DNA from: Nitrospirota bacterium | Lineage (GTDB): Bacteria > Nitrospirota > Nitrospiria > Nitrospirales > Nitrospiraceae | Reading direction: 5' to 3' | Length of the DNA stretch: 21,013 nt | NCBI GenBank assembly: GCA_016222925.1 | Contig: JACRQB010000120.1 | Coordinates: forward strand, 1 to 21,013 | Part shown: positions 8,733-15,574 of the stretch, in pieces | Layout of the letters: every line of letters starts with the position of its first letter | Numbering within the stretch: the stretch's first letter is position 1 | Notes under the pieces: generated by a model | The model's database searches: none | Told to the model about the DNA's origin: nothing | The model's input: only the letters and a program-made list of their open reading frames with translations | Translations under genes and position numbers: made by a program

Positions 8733-9695
8733 CTAGGGGATCAAATCGGAATGTCCGGATCGCTGTGCTAGCGCTCCCGGTCCTCCAACCAAGTGACCGG
8801 CCGAACGTATCAGCTCAGGGGGCAGAACAAGGCCTAAGTGTTCTGCAGAATTCAAGTTCAATGCCAATTGAGGGTGTTCAGGCGTCTGGAGCAAACCAGT
8901 TGACGAGTGTTGTCCGCTAAGACGAGCGATTACGATATGGGCTGCCTGCTGTCCCACGGTCGAAGGATTCAAGATCAGCGCGCCAAGCGCTCCTTGCTGA
9001 ACCAGTGCCGACGAGAAGGTGAACAACGGCACTTTAGCATCGAGCGTCGATTCCAAGAAAAACGGAATAGCCGATTCGGATACCACGGTCTGGTCTTGTA
9101 TCAACCAGAGCGCATCGATCTTTGGGAGTAGCGCTCGGACTGCGTGGGGAATCTCCTCTTGCCTGTGGACTGCAACTGCGAGGAGCTCCAACCCCTGTTG
9201 TTTGGCCGCACGATGTGCCTGGCGGATAAAGTCACCGCTGTGCTCTTCATCATAGAGGACGCCGACGCGATTGCGATTGGGTATGGCAGAGCGAAGCGCC
9301 GCGAGTTGGGTTTCTGCGGGCGGTCGGACGGCAATTCCGGTCATGTTAGAGGCGGGGAGTCCATGGGGTTCCGGGTTGAGCACCATGCAGAACACCACCG
9401 GCGTATCAAAAATCTCCAGCTTCACGGCCATGGCAGCCTTGAGCCCGACGGCGAAGATCAGATCGGGGGGAGAGGCTCGCAAGAACTTGGCGATTTGCCG
9501 ACCTTCTGCGAGTTGGCCGTTGAGGTCATATTCCTTGACTGATGTGGTCGCAGGAATTCCTGCCTTAAATCCGACGATGGCTTGTTCGTAGTACGGAAGA
9601 CCAGCGGATTTGAGGATAGCAATCTCTGCAGCACCGACTATGCCGGATAGACTTGTGAGCAAGAAGAGAACGAAAACAAAGAACATTGGCGGCAT
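8733..9695 (-). CDS. Periplasmic ABC_sub_bind family protein
   Basis: The 320-aa product begins with a clear signal peptide (MPPMFFVFVLFLLTSLSGIVGAA). The rest has the periplasmic-binding-protein fold pattern of the ABC_sub_bind/DUF534 family (TrpX-like): IAILKSAGLPYYEQAIVGFK, a 'PDLIFAVGLKAA' strand-turn, 'TPVVFCMVLNP', 'NRVGVLYDEEHSG' and 'PLFTFSSALVQQGALGAL'. Members bind small ligands in the periplasm, and the ligand here cannot be told. No ABC permease or ATPase lies nearby; the next gene downstream is a histidine kinase, so a sensing role is more likely than transport. AGAGG lies 7 bp before the ATG. A sigma-54-like promoter lies about 130 bp upstream. It probably forms an operon with the kinase. 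Confidence 0.85.
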   Translation of the reverse strand: MPPMFFVFVLFLLTSLSGIVGAAEIAILKSAGLPYYEQAIVGFKAGIPATTSVKEYDLNGQLAEGRQIAKFLRASPPDLIFAVGLKAAMAVKLEIFDTPVVFCMVLNPEPHGLPASNMTGIAVRPPAETQLAALRSAIPNRNRVGVLYDEEHSGDFIRQAHRAAKQQGLELLAVAVHRQEEIPHAVRALLPKIDALWLIQDQTVVSESAIPFFLESTLDAKVPLFTFSSALVQQGALGALILNPSTVGQQAAHIVIARLSGQHSSTGLLQTPEHPQLALNLNSAEHLGLVLPPELIRSAGHLVGGPGALAQRSGHSDLIP

Positions 9696-9768
9696 GAAGG
9701 GCCTCTCTTCGGCAACTGCTTGGCTATAGTAGTCGATTTCCCATGACCGTCACTCACATTCTCAAGTG

Positions 9769-9806
9769 CACTGGAACACCTGTACCTGCACTATAGGTGT
9801 GCAGTG
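9769..9806 (-). other. Stem-loop in the leader of the ABC_sub_bind gene
   Basis: The arms CACTGGAACACCT and AGGTGTGCAGTG pair except for a small internal mismatch and enclose a 13-nt loop. On the minus strand no T-run follows, so it is not a standard intrinsic terminator. It lies between the proposed sigma-54 promoter and the start codon, so it could be a leader structure or a protein-binding site. Confidence 0.5.
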
Positions 9807-9825
9807 AGATAAAATAAATAGTTAA

Positions 9826-9841
9826 AGCAACTCTTGGGCCA
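9826..9841 (-). promoter_or_regulatory. Candidate sigma-54 promoter for the ABC_sub_bind-kinase operon
   Basis: On the minus strand the site reads TGGCCCAAGAGTTGCT. It matches the -24/-12 consensus TGGCACG-N4-TTGCW at 10 of 12 fixed positions, with exact GG-N10-GC spacing. Transcription would start near 9815, about 120 bp before the ATG at 9695. It lies in the 170-bp gap between the TonB-dependent receptor and the ABC_sub_bind gene. An NtrC-family activator is encoded in the same locus. Confidence 0.6.
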
Positions 9842-9865
9842 CAGAATCCGTATGCGATGAGTGGA

Positions 9866-11902
9866 TCAAAGCTTCACCGTTAACCACCCCATCACTCGAG
9901 TGCCGAGTAGGTCACCTAAGGGATGCTCGTGGTGATTGTCGTTGAGCGCGTTGAACACAGACACTGCCACCTCGGCCTCCCGCGCGTAATCCGCGACCTG
10001 TTGTCGCCATAGGAGGTATCCAAGCCGGAAGTTAAGCAAATGGTAACTGGAGACCTGTTCTTGTGGAAGAACCGCTCCGGCTGGAAAGAATGGGGCCAGA
10101 TTCGTGAACGCGTCGGCCAACGGATACGATGCATCTCCCACATGGTGATAAAGCACCTCGCCCGTGAATGGGCTCCAGGTTGCCCGTAGTCCTGCATTGA
10201 CCTTGTGGTGGGGAAAGCCTCGTCGGCTGAATCCACTGGAGGTTTGCCCAATCTCCTGGTATGCGTAGTTGACAAACCCTGACAGCCAGGATGTCATTAA
10301 TAATTCCACACCGGCCTCTCCTCCATATACATCGGCCACGCCTCCGTTTATCGGGCGTACCATACCCAACGGGTTACCTAAAGGACTGCGAAAGGCGATG
10401 AGGTCTGAAATATGGTTGAAAAATGCGTTGACTCGCGTCCGAAGACGGTGGTCCCACCACCAGCCTTGGTAGCCCACTTCATAGGAGATGATTTGTTCAG
10501 GTTTGACGTCGGTTGTTCCTAAGACGACAGAAGTCACAGGCGGTAATCCGGGAAGTGTGAGAGGGTTAAGTATGCTGAGACCGACCTCTGCAGTTGTTGG
10601 CGGGCGATAGGCGACTGAGGCGGACAGCCGGAGCGCATGGTTCGAATTCAGGTGGTAGATGATCGCACCACGAGGCGACAGTGTGGGAGCAATGAAGGTA
10701 TCGAGGTCGTAACGGAGCCCGGCGGTTATTTCCAGTGAAGGGAGCATCAACCAGTTCCCTTGAGCATAAAGGCCTAGACGGTTCTCTGTCGTCCGGTTGC
10801 TAAGAAAGTTTGATGAATAAATAATGTGCCGATAGTTGGCACCGATGTTCACGTTCAGCGTTTTGAACGGCTCAAATCGATACTGTGTTTCAACATCGTA
10901 GGTATGGTGGGAAGACTCTTGCTCCATTCGTCCAAATCGGTCGGTCAGAGCGAGAAAGGGGCTCAGTGGAGGAGTTATGTGCTGAGTCGATTCGCTGAAC
11001 AAACCGTTCCACCAGCTACGGACCAGAAGTCCGCTCCGCTCATAACTGAGAAGCGCATACGCCTGAGACAATGGGCTTGTTGCGGTAGTAACGCTAGTCA
11101 AGAACCCATTATAGGGGTCTGATCTTCCCATGCCTGCCTCAGCGCGTATTCTTCCATTACCTGAAAGATGATATTCAGCCATTCCACCAAGCCGTTGACC
11201 GTTCAGAGCAGGTGCGCTCCGGTCCGACCATCGTTGATTCTGCTCGTGTCCGGCTGATAGACGGTAGCCCCAGTTGCCCAAAGTACCTGCCTGGACGATG
11301 TTGGTGAGCAGGGTCCCCAGCTCACCGCCTGCCACTTGCAGTGTCGTTCCTTTCATCTCTTCCGGAGACTTCGTGATGATGTTGACCACCCCGTCGAAAG
11401 CATTGAAGCCATAAACTGCCGACGCCGGTCCCTTGAGGACCTCGATCTGTTTGATCTCAGTCAGCGTGACCGGGAGAAACTTCCATAAAACTTGTCCAGA
11501 CTGATCAATGTAGATAGATCGGCCGTCAACAAGGACCAAGAGTTTATTGGCCGCCAACTGACTATTTCCGCGTACGCTGACATTGAAGTCCACCGAGTTG
11601 GTCTGCATGACTTCCATCCCTGGGACTTGCCGCAGCAGGGTGGGAATGTCGGTGGCCCCTGAGTGCTTGATGTCTTCATCGGTGATGACGTAGACATCGG
11701 ACGGGGCGCGAGAAATCGGCTGCTCGTAGCGGCTGGCGATGCTCACCATTTCTTCTTTCAAGTAGAGCGCTTCTTCCTGGATCTGCTGTTCCGTTGCTGA
11801 GGATGCGCGAGGAATAGTGAAGGAAGTGTCAGCCCAACCGTGGAGTGGATCACTCAGCCGGCAAGCGGTGATGAAGAGGATCGTGCTCCAGTTTTTGCTC
11901 AT
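9866..11902 (-). CDS. TonB-dependent outer-membrane receptor
   Basis: From the ATG at 11900-11902 the protein has 678 residues. The plug domain (residue ~60 to ~180) contains DVYVITDEDI, LLRQVPGMEV, the SVRGNSQLAANKLLVLVDGR segment and 'IEVLKGPASAVYGFNAFDGVVNI', all typical of TonB_dep receptors. The rest is a beta-barrel with alternating aromatic strands. The last residues (GWLTVKL) are amphipathic but end in Leu rather than the usual Phe. Such receptors import a scarce ligand (siderophore, cobalamin or another large molecule) using TonB energy; nothing here identifies the ligand. The frame is open to 12052, but the extra 50 residues lack signal-peptide character, whereas from 11902 a short hydrophobic core ends at GWA-D. 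It lies just upstream of the ABC_sub_bind gene on the same strand. Confidence 0.88.
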   Translation of the reverse strand: MSKNWSTILFITACRLSDPLHGWADTSFTIPRASSATEQQIQEEALYLKEEMVSIASRYEQPISRAPSDVYVITDEDIKHSGATDIPTLLRQVPGMEVMQTNSVDFNVSVRGNSQLAANKLLVLVDGRSIYIDQSGQVLWKFLPVTLTEIKQIEVLKGPASAVYGFNAFDGVVNIITKSPEEMKGTTLQVAGGELGTLLTNIVQAGTLGNWGYRLSAGHEQNQRWSDRSAPALNGQRLGGMAEYHLSGNGRIRAEAGMGRSDPYNGFLTSVTTATSPLSQAYALLSYERSGLLVRSWWNGLFSESTQHITPPLSPFLALTDRFGRMEQESSHHTYDVETQYRFEPFKTLNVNIGANYRHIIYSSNFLSNRTTENRLGLYAQGNWLMLPSLEITAGLRYDLDTFIAPTLSPRGAIIYHLNSNHALRLSASVAYRPPTTAEVGLSILNPLTLPGLPPVTSVVLGTTDVKPEQIISYEVGYQGWWWDHRLRTRVNAFFNHISDLIAFRSPLGNPLGMVRPINGGVADVYGGEAGVELLMTSWLSGFVNYAYQEIGQTSSGFSRRGFPHHKVNAGLRATWSPFTGEVLYHHVGDASYPLADAFTNLAPFFPAGAVLPQEQVSSYHLLNFRLGYLLWRQQVADYAREAEVAVSVFNALNDNHHEHPLGDLLGTRVMGWLTVKL

Positions 11903-12234
11903 GCAGAGTGGCCGTCTCGAATCGTATTCGGTGCTCGAGTCCGGCCTTCCGTCCGGACTCGGCATGAGTGGGAGCAATAGATTGGCTCGATTAGGTACCC
12001 GAGCTGCAAGAATGTACAGGAAGCCCGATATGGTATCCACACATAGGAACAAATAGTATTCGCTACAAGAACTGATTCTTCATGTAGTCTTTGTCCACGT
12101 CTGCTGTTCCTGTGGTGTCAGGATTTTAATCCAAAACTGATTGGCCAAAAGCAAAGCTGGGGTAGGTGTAGTGAGGAGGGCAGATAGAACCAAAATTGTT
12201 GAGGAATGGAACCCACCGGTCCTTCGCCTTCAGG

Positions 12235-12271
12235 TGAATCGAATTGGATGCAGTATCATTTTCGATACACT
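12235..12271 (+). promoter_or_regulatory. Tandem-dyad element, copy 1 (candidate activator-binding site)
   Basis: Two 17-bp units abut: TGAATC-GAATTG-GATGC (12235-12251) and AGTATC-ATTTTC-GATAC (12252-12268), followed by ACT. The second unit is a perfect 5-bp inverted repeat (GTATC/GATAC) around a 6-bp spacer. The 36 bases from 12236 match copy 2 at 13389-13424 at 30 positions without gaps. The element ends about 200 bp upstream of a sigma-54-like promoter, a normal place for an enhancer site. Confidence 0.65.
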
Positions 12272-12468
12272 AAGGTTCTGCATGATGTTCCTAAAACCTC
12301 CAGTGCGAATCCAGAGTCTCGGCAATCATGACGCGGAGTAGCAGGATATGCATGTTATGCCAAGTCCGTAAGTTGCCGGCCCTCGTTCAGCACAGCAACT
12401 CAACGCTGTTTGGGAAGGCGCATTGAACGTAGCGCGTCGTTACGGCTCTTTCATAGGATTTTTCCGCA

Positions 12469-12484
12469 TGGAATGCCACTTGCA
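12469..12484 (+). promoter_or_regulatory. Candidate sigma-54 promoter for the LuxR-type regulator
   Basis: The site reads TGGAATGCCACTTGCA and matches TGGCACG-N4-TTGCW at 10 of 12 fixed positions, with GG-N10-GC spacing. The predicted start of transcription is near 12496, about 85 bp before ATG 12582. Its -24 half (TGGAATG) is identical to that of the candidate at 13560. Confidence 0.6.
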
Positions 12485-12581
12485 CAATTACGAAGAACTC
12501 TTAATCTAGACGCTGTCGTGTCCTGTTAAGACCTGATCCAATGAAGCGTCTTTGCAGCAAGTCCCAAGAGCCGTCCGTTTG

Positions 12582-13217
12582 ATGGAGCAATCGATTCGAA
12601 TGCGAGAACGAGGTCGTGTGATTCTGATCAACGAATCGAGTGTCGTGCTTGAAGGGCTACACGTGACCCTGTCAAAGGGCAGTCGTATCCTTGTTGCTGG
12701 CACTGCACGTACCGAAAGTGAAGCTGTTGCCCTCCTGAAGATATGTCAGCCGGATGTGGTCGTCTTAGATGTTCGAGTGGGGCGAGCGAGCGGCATCACT
12801 TTATGTGAAATCATCCGTGAATCGTATCCGAAAACCGCCGTCCTTTTCTTCACCGCCGATGACGACAAATACACCCTGCGGTCTGCCATTCTTGCTGGTG
12901 CCCAGGGCTACGTGCTGAAGGGGGCGTCGCAGGAAGCCATAGTGAAGAGTATTGAAATTGTCGCAGCCGGCCGGGTCATCAGGGACCGGCGATTGACACA
13001 GCAGCTTCCCGCGTGGGGCCGCGATGGAAGACGGACTGCGCCGTGCGAGCGAGTGGAAGATTGCTCACGCGCCGACCGTCGAATCCTCTCGCTCATTGCC
13101 GCCGGACAAAGCAACAAAGAGATTGCACGGGAGTTGAACATCACGCCGAGTGCTGTGACGGGGCGCCTCCGGGCAGTCTACAAACGGTTGAAGATCTCGA
13201 AGAGATCGAAGCGGTGA
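12582..13217 (+). CDS. LuxR/NarL-type response regulator with altered acidic pocket
   Basis: Numbering is from ATG 12582 (211 aa); the frame is open upstream to a TTG at 12552. The receiver domain (~11-130) keeps the phospho-acceptor D63 (VVVLDV), T91 and K113 (GYVLKG). The usual adjacent acidic pair that holds magnesium is replaced by N17-E18 (VILINESS), so phosphorylation may be weak or absent. A LuxR-type helix-turn-helix follows (~155-205): ADRRILSLIAAGQSNKEIARELNI and VTGRLRAVYKRL. The protein should bind DNA. The end is abrupt (ISKRSKR-stop). In the +1 frame the DNA continues as EAVRYFVHW, which looks like a normal LuxR tail, so a one-base indel near 13200 is possible. It follows its own long regulatory region and is probably a single-gene unit. 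Confidence 0.85.
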   Translation: MEQSIRMRERGRVILINESSVVLEGLHVTLSKGSRILVAGTARTESEAVALLKICQPDVVVLDVRVGRASGITLCEIIRESYPKTAVLFFTADDDKYTLRSAILAGAQGYVLKGASQEAIVKSIEIVAAGRVIRDRRLTQQLPAWGRDGRRTAPCERVEDCSRADRRILSLIAAGQSNKEIARELNITPSAVTGRLRAVYKRLKISKRSKR

Positions 13218-13387
13218 GGTACTTTGTGCATTGGGAAAAGGATTCTTTGGGCGTATGAATCATTCTGATTGACGCTTACTGATTAATTATATTTCTGAGC
13301 GATCGAGCGCACGAGTGTCTATCATGAATACCCAAAGACGTCTCCAATGTTGCATGTCTCCTCTAAAAGCATCCTGCCCCGACGAGA

Positions 13388-13424
13388 TGAATCGAATTAG
13401 ATACTGAATCTTTTTAGATACACT
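13388..13424 (+). promoter_or_regulatory. Tandem-dyad element, copy 2 (candidate activator-binding site)
   Basis: Two 17-bp units abut: TGAATC-GAATTA-GATAC (13388-13404) and TGAATC-TTTTTA-GATAC (13405-13421), followed by ACT. The units share both half-sites and differ mainly in the 6-bp spacer. The 36-bp core matches copy 1 at 30 positions, with the same 17-bp period. It ends 135 bp upstream of the sigma-54-like site at 13560. Confidence 0.68.
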
Positions 13425-13559
13425 TTCTCGATTGGGATGTCTTTACCGGTATTGAAAGTACGTTCCCTTTGACTACTCAGCGCCACACAGTTCTTTCCCC
13501 TCGCGTCTACGTTCTCTATCGGCAATTCGAACATTTGGCAAGGTCGTTCCGAGTTTAAC

Positions 13560-13575
13560 TGGAATGAATCTAGCA
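13560..13575 (+). promoter_or_regulatory. Candidate sigma-54 promoter before the HD-GYP gene
   Basis: The site reads TGGAATGAATCTAGCA and matches TGGCACG-N4-TTGCW at 9 of 12 fixed positions, with GG-N10-GC spacing. Transcription would begin near 13587, about 150 bp before ATG 13741. On sequence alone it is weaker than the site at 12469, but it shares that site's TGGAATG half. Confidence 0.5.
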
Positions 13576-13740
13576 TGCATCTGTTCCCACCGACTATCAG
13601 CCAGGCGGCTACGACGTCACTACACGCTAGGGGGTTTCGACAGACTACTTAGTATGGCATAAAACCTAGTTAGGTATCAGAATATGTGTAAATCAGGGAG
13701 AGATCTATAGGCGAATCTGTTATAAAAGAGGTACTACTCG

Positions 13741-14663
13741 ATGGCTTGGTTGCCGCTGGATCCTGATCTCCTCCGCATCGGACTTTACATCAAAGTCGAT
13801 CATTCTTGGATGGAGCATCCCTTCGTCAGGAATACCTGAGAAGCAGCGGCAGATCCAAACTGTCCTGGATCATCGGAAAGCCATCGGAGAGAACGCCCGC
13901 AGTTATGGCGATGCGACAAATCAGGTCTCCGTCATGATGACCATGGCCAATGCAGGTCAGTCAGAAACACTGCACGAGGCTACGAAGGTGCTGGCTGCGA
14001 TGGCGAGTGTCTTGGAGCATGAAGCTGTAGCGATTAGTCTTGTCAGTACCGAGAGCCAAGCCGATCCGCAGCAAACTCTCGCCATACAGGCTATGAATGT
14101 CAGTACTCTGTCGACACTCACGGCCAAGACGCTCGGCCTCAGCCAAGAGGAAATAAAACACGTCGGCATGGGTGGCTTGTTTCACAATGTCGGGATGAGT
14201 CGAATCCCGCAGGCTGTTTACCTCAAGCGCGAAGAGGAGATGTCCCCGACAGAAACCAAACTGCTACGAACGTACCCCCAACTGGGGAAAGAAATACTAG
14301 GGGCGATTCCGGGTGTGGCTCCAGAAATCATTGAGATCGTGTGCCAGCATCGTGAATGGCTTGATGGGACTGGCTATCCGAAACGCTTGACCAATGGCGA
14401 TATTGCCAAGAGCGCCCGGCTGGTCGGGACTGAATGATGGAAGTTTTGGACTGGTGCTGAAGAGCAATTCAAAGGAGCGTCTACGGCCTGTAATCATGCT
14501 CTATGAGCGTGATGCGTCGCACGGTCAAGCCGCCATCATCGATTTGGCGAGGGAACGGTCGCTCTCTATCGAAAAGAGTTTGGATCCGAAGAAGTTGCCG
14601 GAACGTGTAAAGAATGTCTTGTTTCCCACTAAACTTAATGGATATGTGATGATGCCAACGTAA
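13741..14663 (+). pseudogene. Decayed DUF3391/HD-GYP domain gene
   Basis: Three pieces of one gene follow each other in different frames. 13741-13836 gives the start of a DUF3391 domain (LLRIGLYIKVDHSWMEHPF), then a stop. From about 13837 another frame gives EKQRQIQTVLDHRKAIGENA and continues through the HD-GYP core to a stop at 14437. A third frame from ~14432 gives the usual C-terminal segment (NDGSFGLVLKSN to YVMMPT, ending 14663). The rest of DUF3391 and roughly 80-90 residues after the GYP motif are missing. Family members hydrolyse cyclic di-GMP, but here the HD pair is HN (FHNVGM), the following K is M, and the later HP is YP, while QHREWLDGTGYP is kept. Activity is therefore unlikely even if a frame is translated. 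AGAGG precedes ATG 13741. Intact upstream control signals suggest recent decay. Confidence 0.82.
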
Positions 14664-14915
14664 GCTCGCCCCACTCACGGTGTGGTAAGGCTGAGCAAAT
14701 GGCGAAGCCCAGACGTCTGGGATTTGGAGATTGTATGGATAGCCCATTACTTAGTTAAATTAAGAAGCTAGGGAGAGAGTGTGCTCCAGCGGTTGCGCCG
14801 GTTCGGGGCGAGCTTCTTTATCGCCAATCTAGCTCAGATTCATAGACAACCAGCCTTCCCGCTTTTGACGCGTCAATGGTTGGAGCCAATCTTCGGGCGT
14901 ATGAGTGAACCATGC
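14664..14915. other. Gap between HD-GYP remnant and 170-aa gene
   Basis: I see no gene in these ~250 bp. A perfect 14-bp palindrome lies at 14708-14721. The remainder holds no terminator, RNA or repeat that I can support. Confidence 0.45.
14708..14721. repeat. Perfect 14-bp palindrome
   Basis: CCCAGACGTCTGGG equals its own reverse complement over 14 bases with no spacer. It has no T-run, so it is not a standard terminator. A dimeric regulator site is possible, but no nearby promoter supports it. Confidence 0.6.
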
Positions 14916-15428
14916 CTAGATTGCTGTCAGAAGGTCATCTTCCAGCTTCACCATCGTGCTGCGCAGCGCATTCACGAGCTGACTGTACCGTTCCTCAGCC
15001 CAAGCATTGAACGACTCGGCATCCGGAAACACGAGGTCCCAGGCTTTGGCTGCGTCCAGCATCAACAGGTGCTGCGGTTTGTTTGGCCCGGGGAACAAGA
15101 CGACGAGCACGGCCGAGTTGCCGGTGAGGCTGATATCGGTGAAGATGTGCAGCAGGGAGGCGGAGGGGAGCCTGATTTCCCGCGAGGCGGCTTCGACGAT
15201 CGGTTGATAGAGGCGATGCAGTAATTGCGCCGTGACTTCGTGCGGGTCGGCCGGGGTCAAGAGGCGAGGATTGGGCTTTTCTCCGAATAAGTTCTCTGTG
15301 AGATACGTGGCCGCTTCCCAGGTCGGCATGGTGCCTGAGGCCACGAGGGATTCGCAGAGGTAGGCGATCCAGTTTCGGTTCCGGAGACGTTTGCGAATGG
15401 CCGTCAACTTTTTCGGCATACTCGGCAA
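14916..15428 (-). CDS. Conserved-looking protein of unknown function (170 aa)
   Basis: I do not recognise a family. The start is very basic (MPSMPKKLTAIRKRLRNRNW), the rest is mixed alpha/beta with no signal peptide or membrane helix, so the protein is probably cytoplasmic. A central hydrophobic strand pair (SAVLVVLFPG; HLLMLDAAKAWDLVF) suggests a globular fold. The C-terminus is helical and acidic. The ATG at 15426-15428 is preceded by AAGGGA at ~6 bp. A strong sigma-70-like promoter lies 70-100 bp upstream (15499-15527), so the gene has its own control although it follows an HD-GYP regulator on the same strand. Codon use looks like that of its neighbours. Confidence 0.7.
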   Translation of the reverse strand: MPSMPKKLTAIRKRLRNRNWIAYLCESLVASGTMPTWEAATYLTENLFGEKPNPRLLTPADPHEVTAQLLHRLYQPIVEAASREIRLPSASLLHIFTDISLTGNSAVLVVLFPGPNKPQHLLMLDAAKAWDLVFPDAESFNAWAEERYSQLVNALRSTMVKLEDDLLTAI

Positions 15429-15477
15429 TCCCTTCTGCCTCTGGTCCCTATGGTTGGGAGCACATTAGGTTATTCGG

Positions 15478-15496
15478 TAGGTTTAATTAGGTTTAA
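15478..15496 (-). repeat. Direct repeat next to a promoter (possible operator)
   Basis: TAGGTTTAA occurs at 15478-15486 and again at 15488-15496, a period of 10 bp (one helical turn). A partial third copy (TTAGGTTA) lies at 15465-15472. The pair lies just downstream of the -10 box at 15499-15504, covering the predicted start of transcription of the 170-aa gene, where a repressor could bind. Confidence 0.5.
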
Positions 15497-15498
15497 AA

Positions 15499-15527
15499 AG
15501 TATATCGGTGGCCCCACGGTCGGTCAA
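15499..15527 (-). promoter_or_regulatory. Sigma-70-like promoter of the 170-aa gene
   Basis: On the minus strand TTGACC (15522-15527) and TATACT (15499-15504) are separated by 17 bp. Both hexamers match the consensus at 5 of 6 positions. Transcription would begin near 15492, about 65 bp before the ATG at 15428. Confidence 0.65.
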
Positions 15528-15574
15528 CGAATTGCCGACAATCGAGCAATGTGTAGGGTCAGCTAAGGAGAGGC

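Larger units (their letters stand above)
12053..12581 (+). other. Long upstream region of the LuxR-type regulator
   Basis: No convincing gene is present in these ~530 bp. A 66-codon plus-strand frame at 12141-12341 has no recognisable domain and overlaps the tandem-dyad element. The region holds that element (12235-12271) and a sigma-54-like promoter (12469-12484). I see nothing else in it that I can name, and no sigma-54 site facing the TonB receptor. Confidence 0.6.
13218..13740 (+). other. Long upstream region of the decayed HD-GYP gene
   Basis: There is no gene of note in these ~520 bp. The first ~40 bp carry the possible out-of-frame tail of the LuxR regulator. The tandem-dyad element copy 2 (13388-13424) and a sigma-54-like promoter (13560-13575) follow. 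The layout mirrors the region before 12582. Confidence 0.6.

Noticed and set aside
11933..11947. Sigma-54 site for the TonB receptor
   Set aside because: The spacing fits, but the flanking bases match poorly, and the site would overlap the likely 5' end of the gene.
12141..12341. 66-aa plus-strand frame before the LuxR regulator
   Set aside because: No ribosome-binding site or domain, and it runs through the dyad element.
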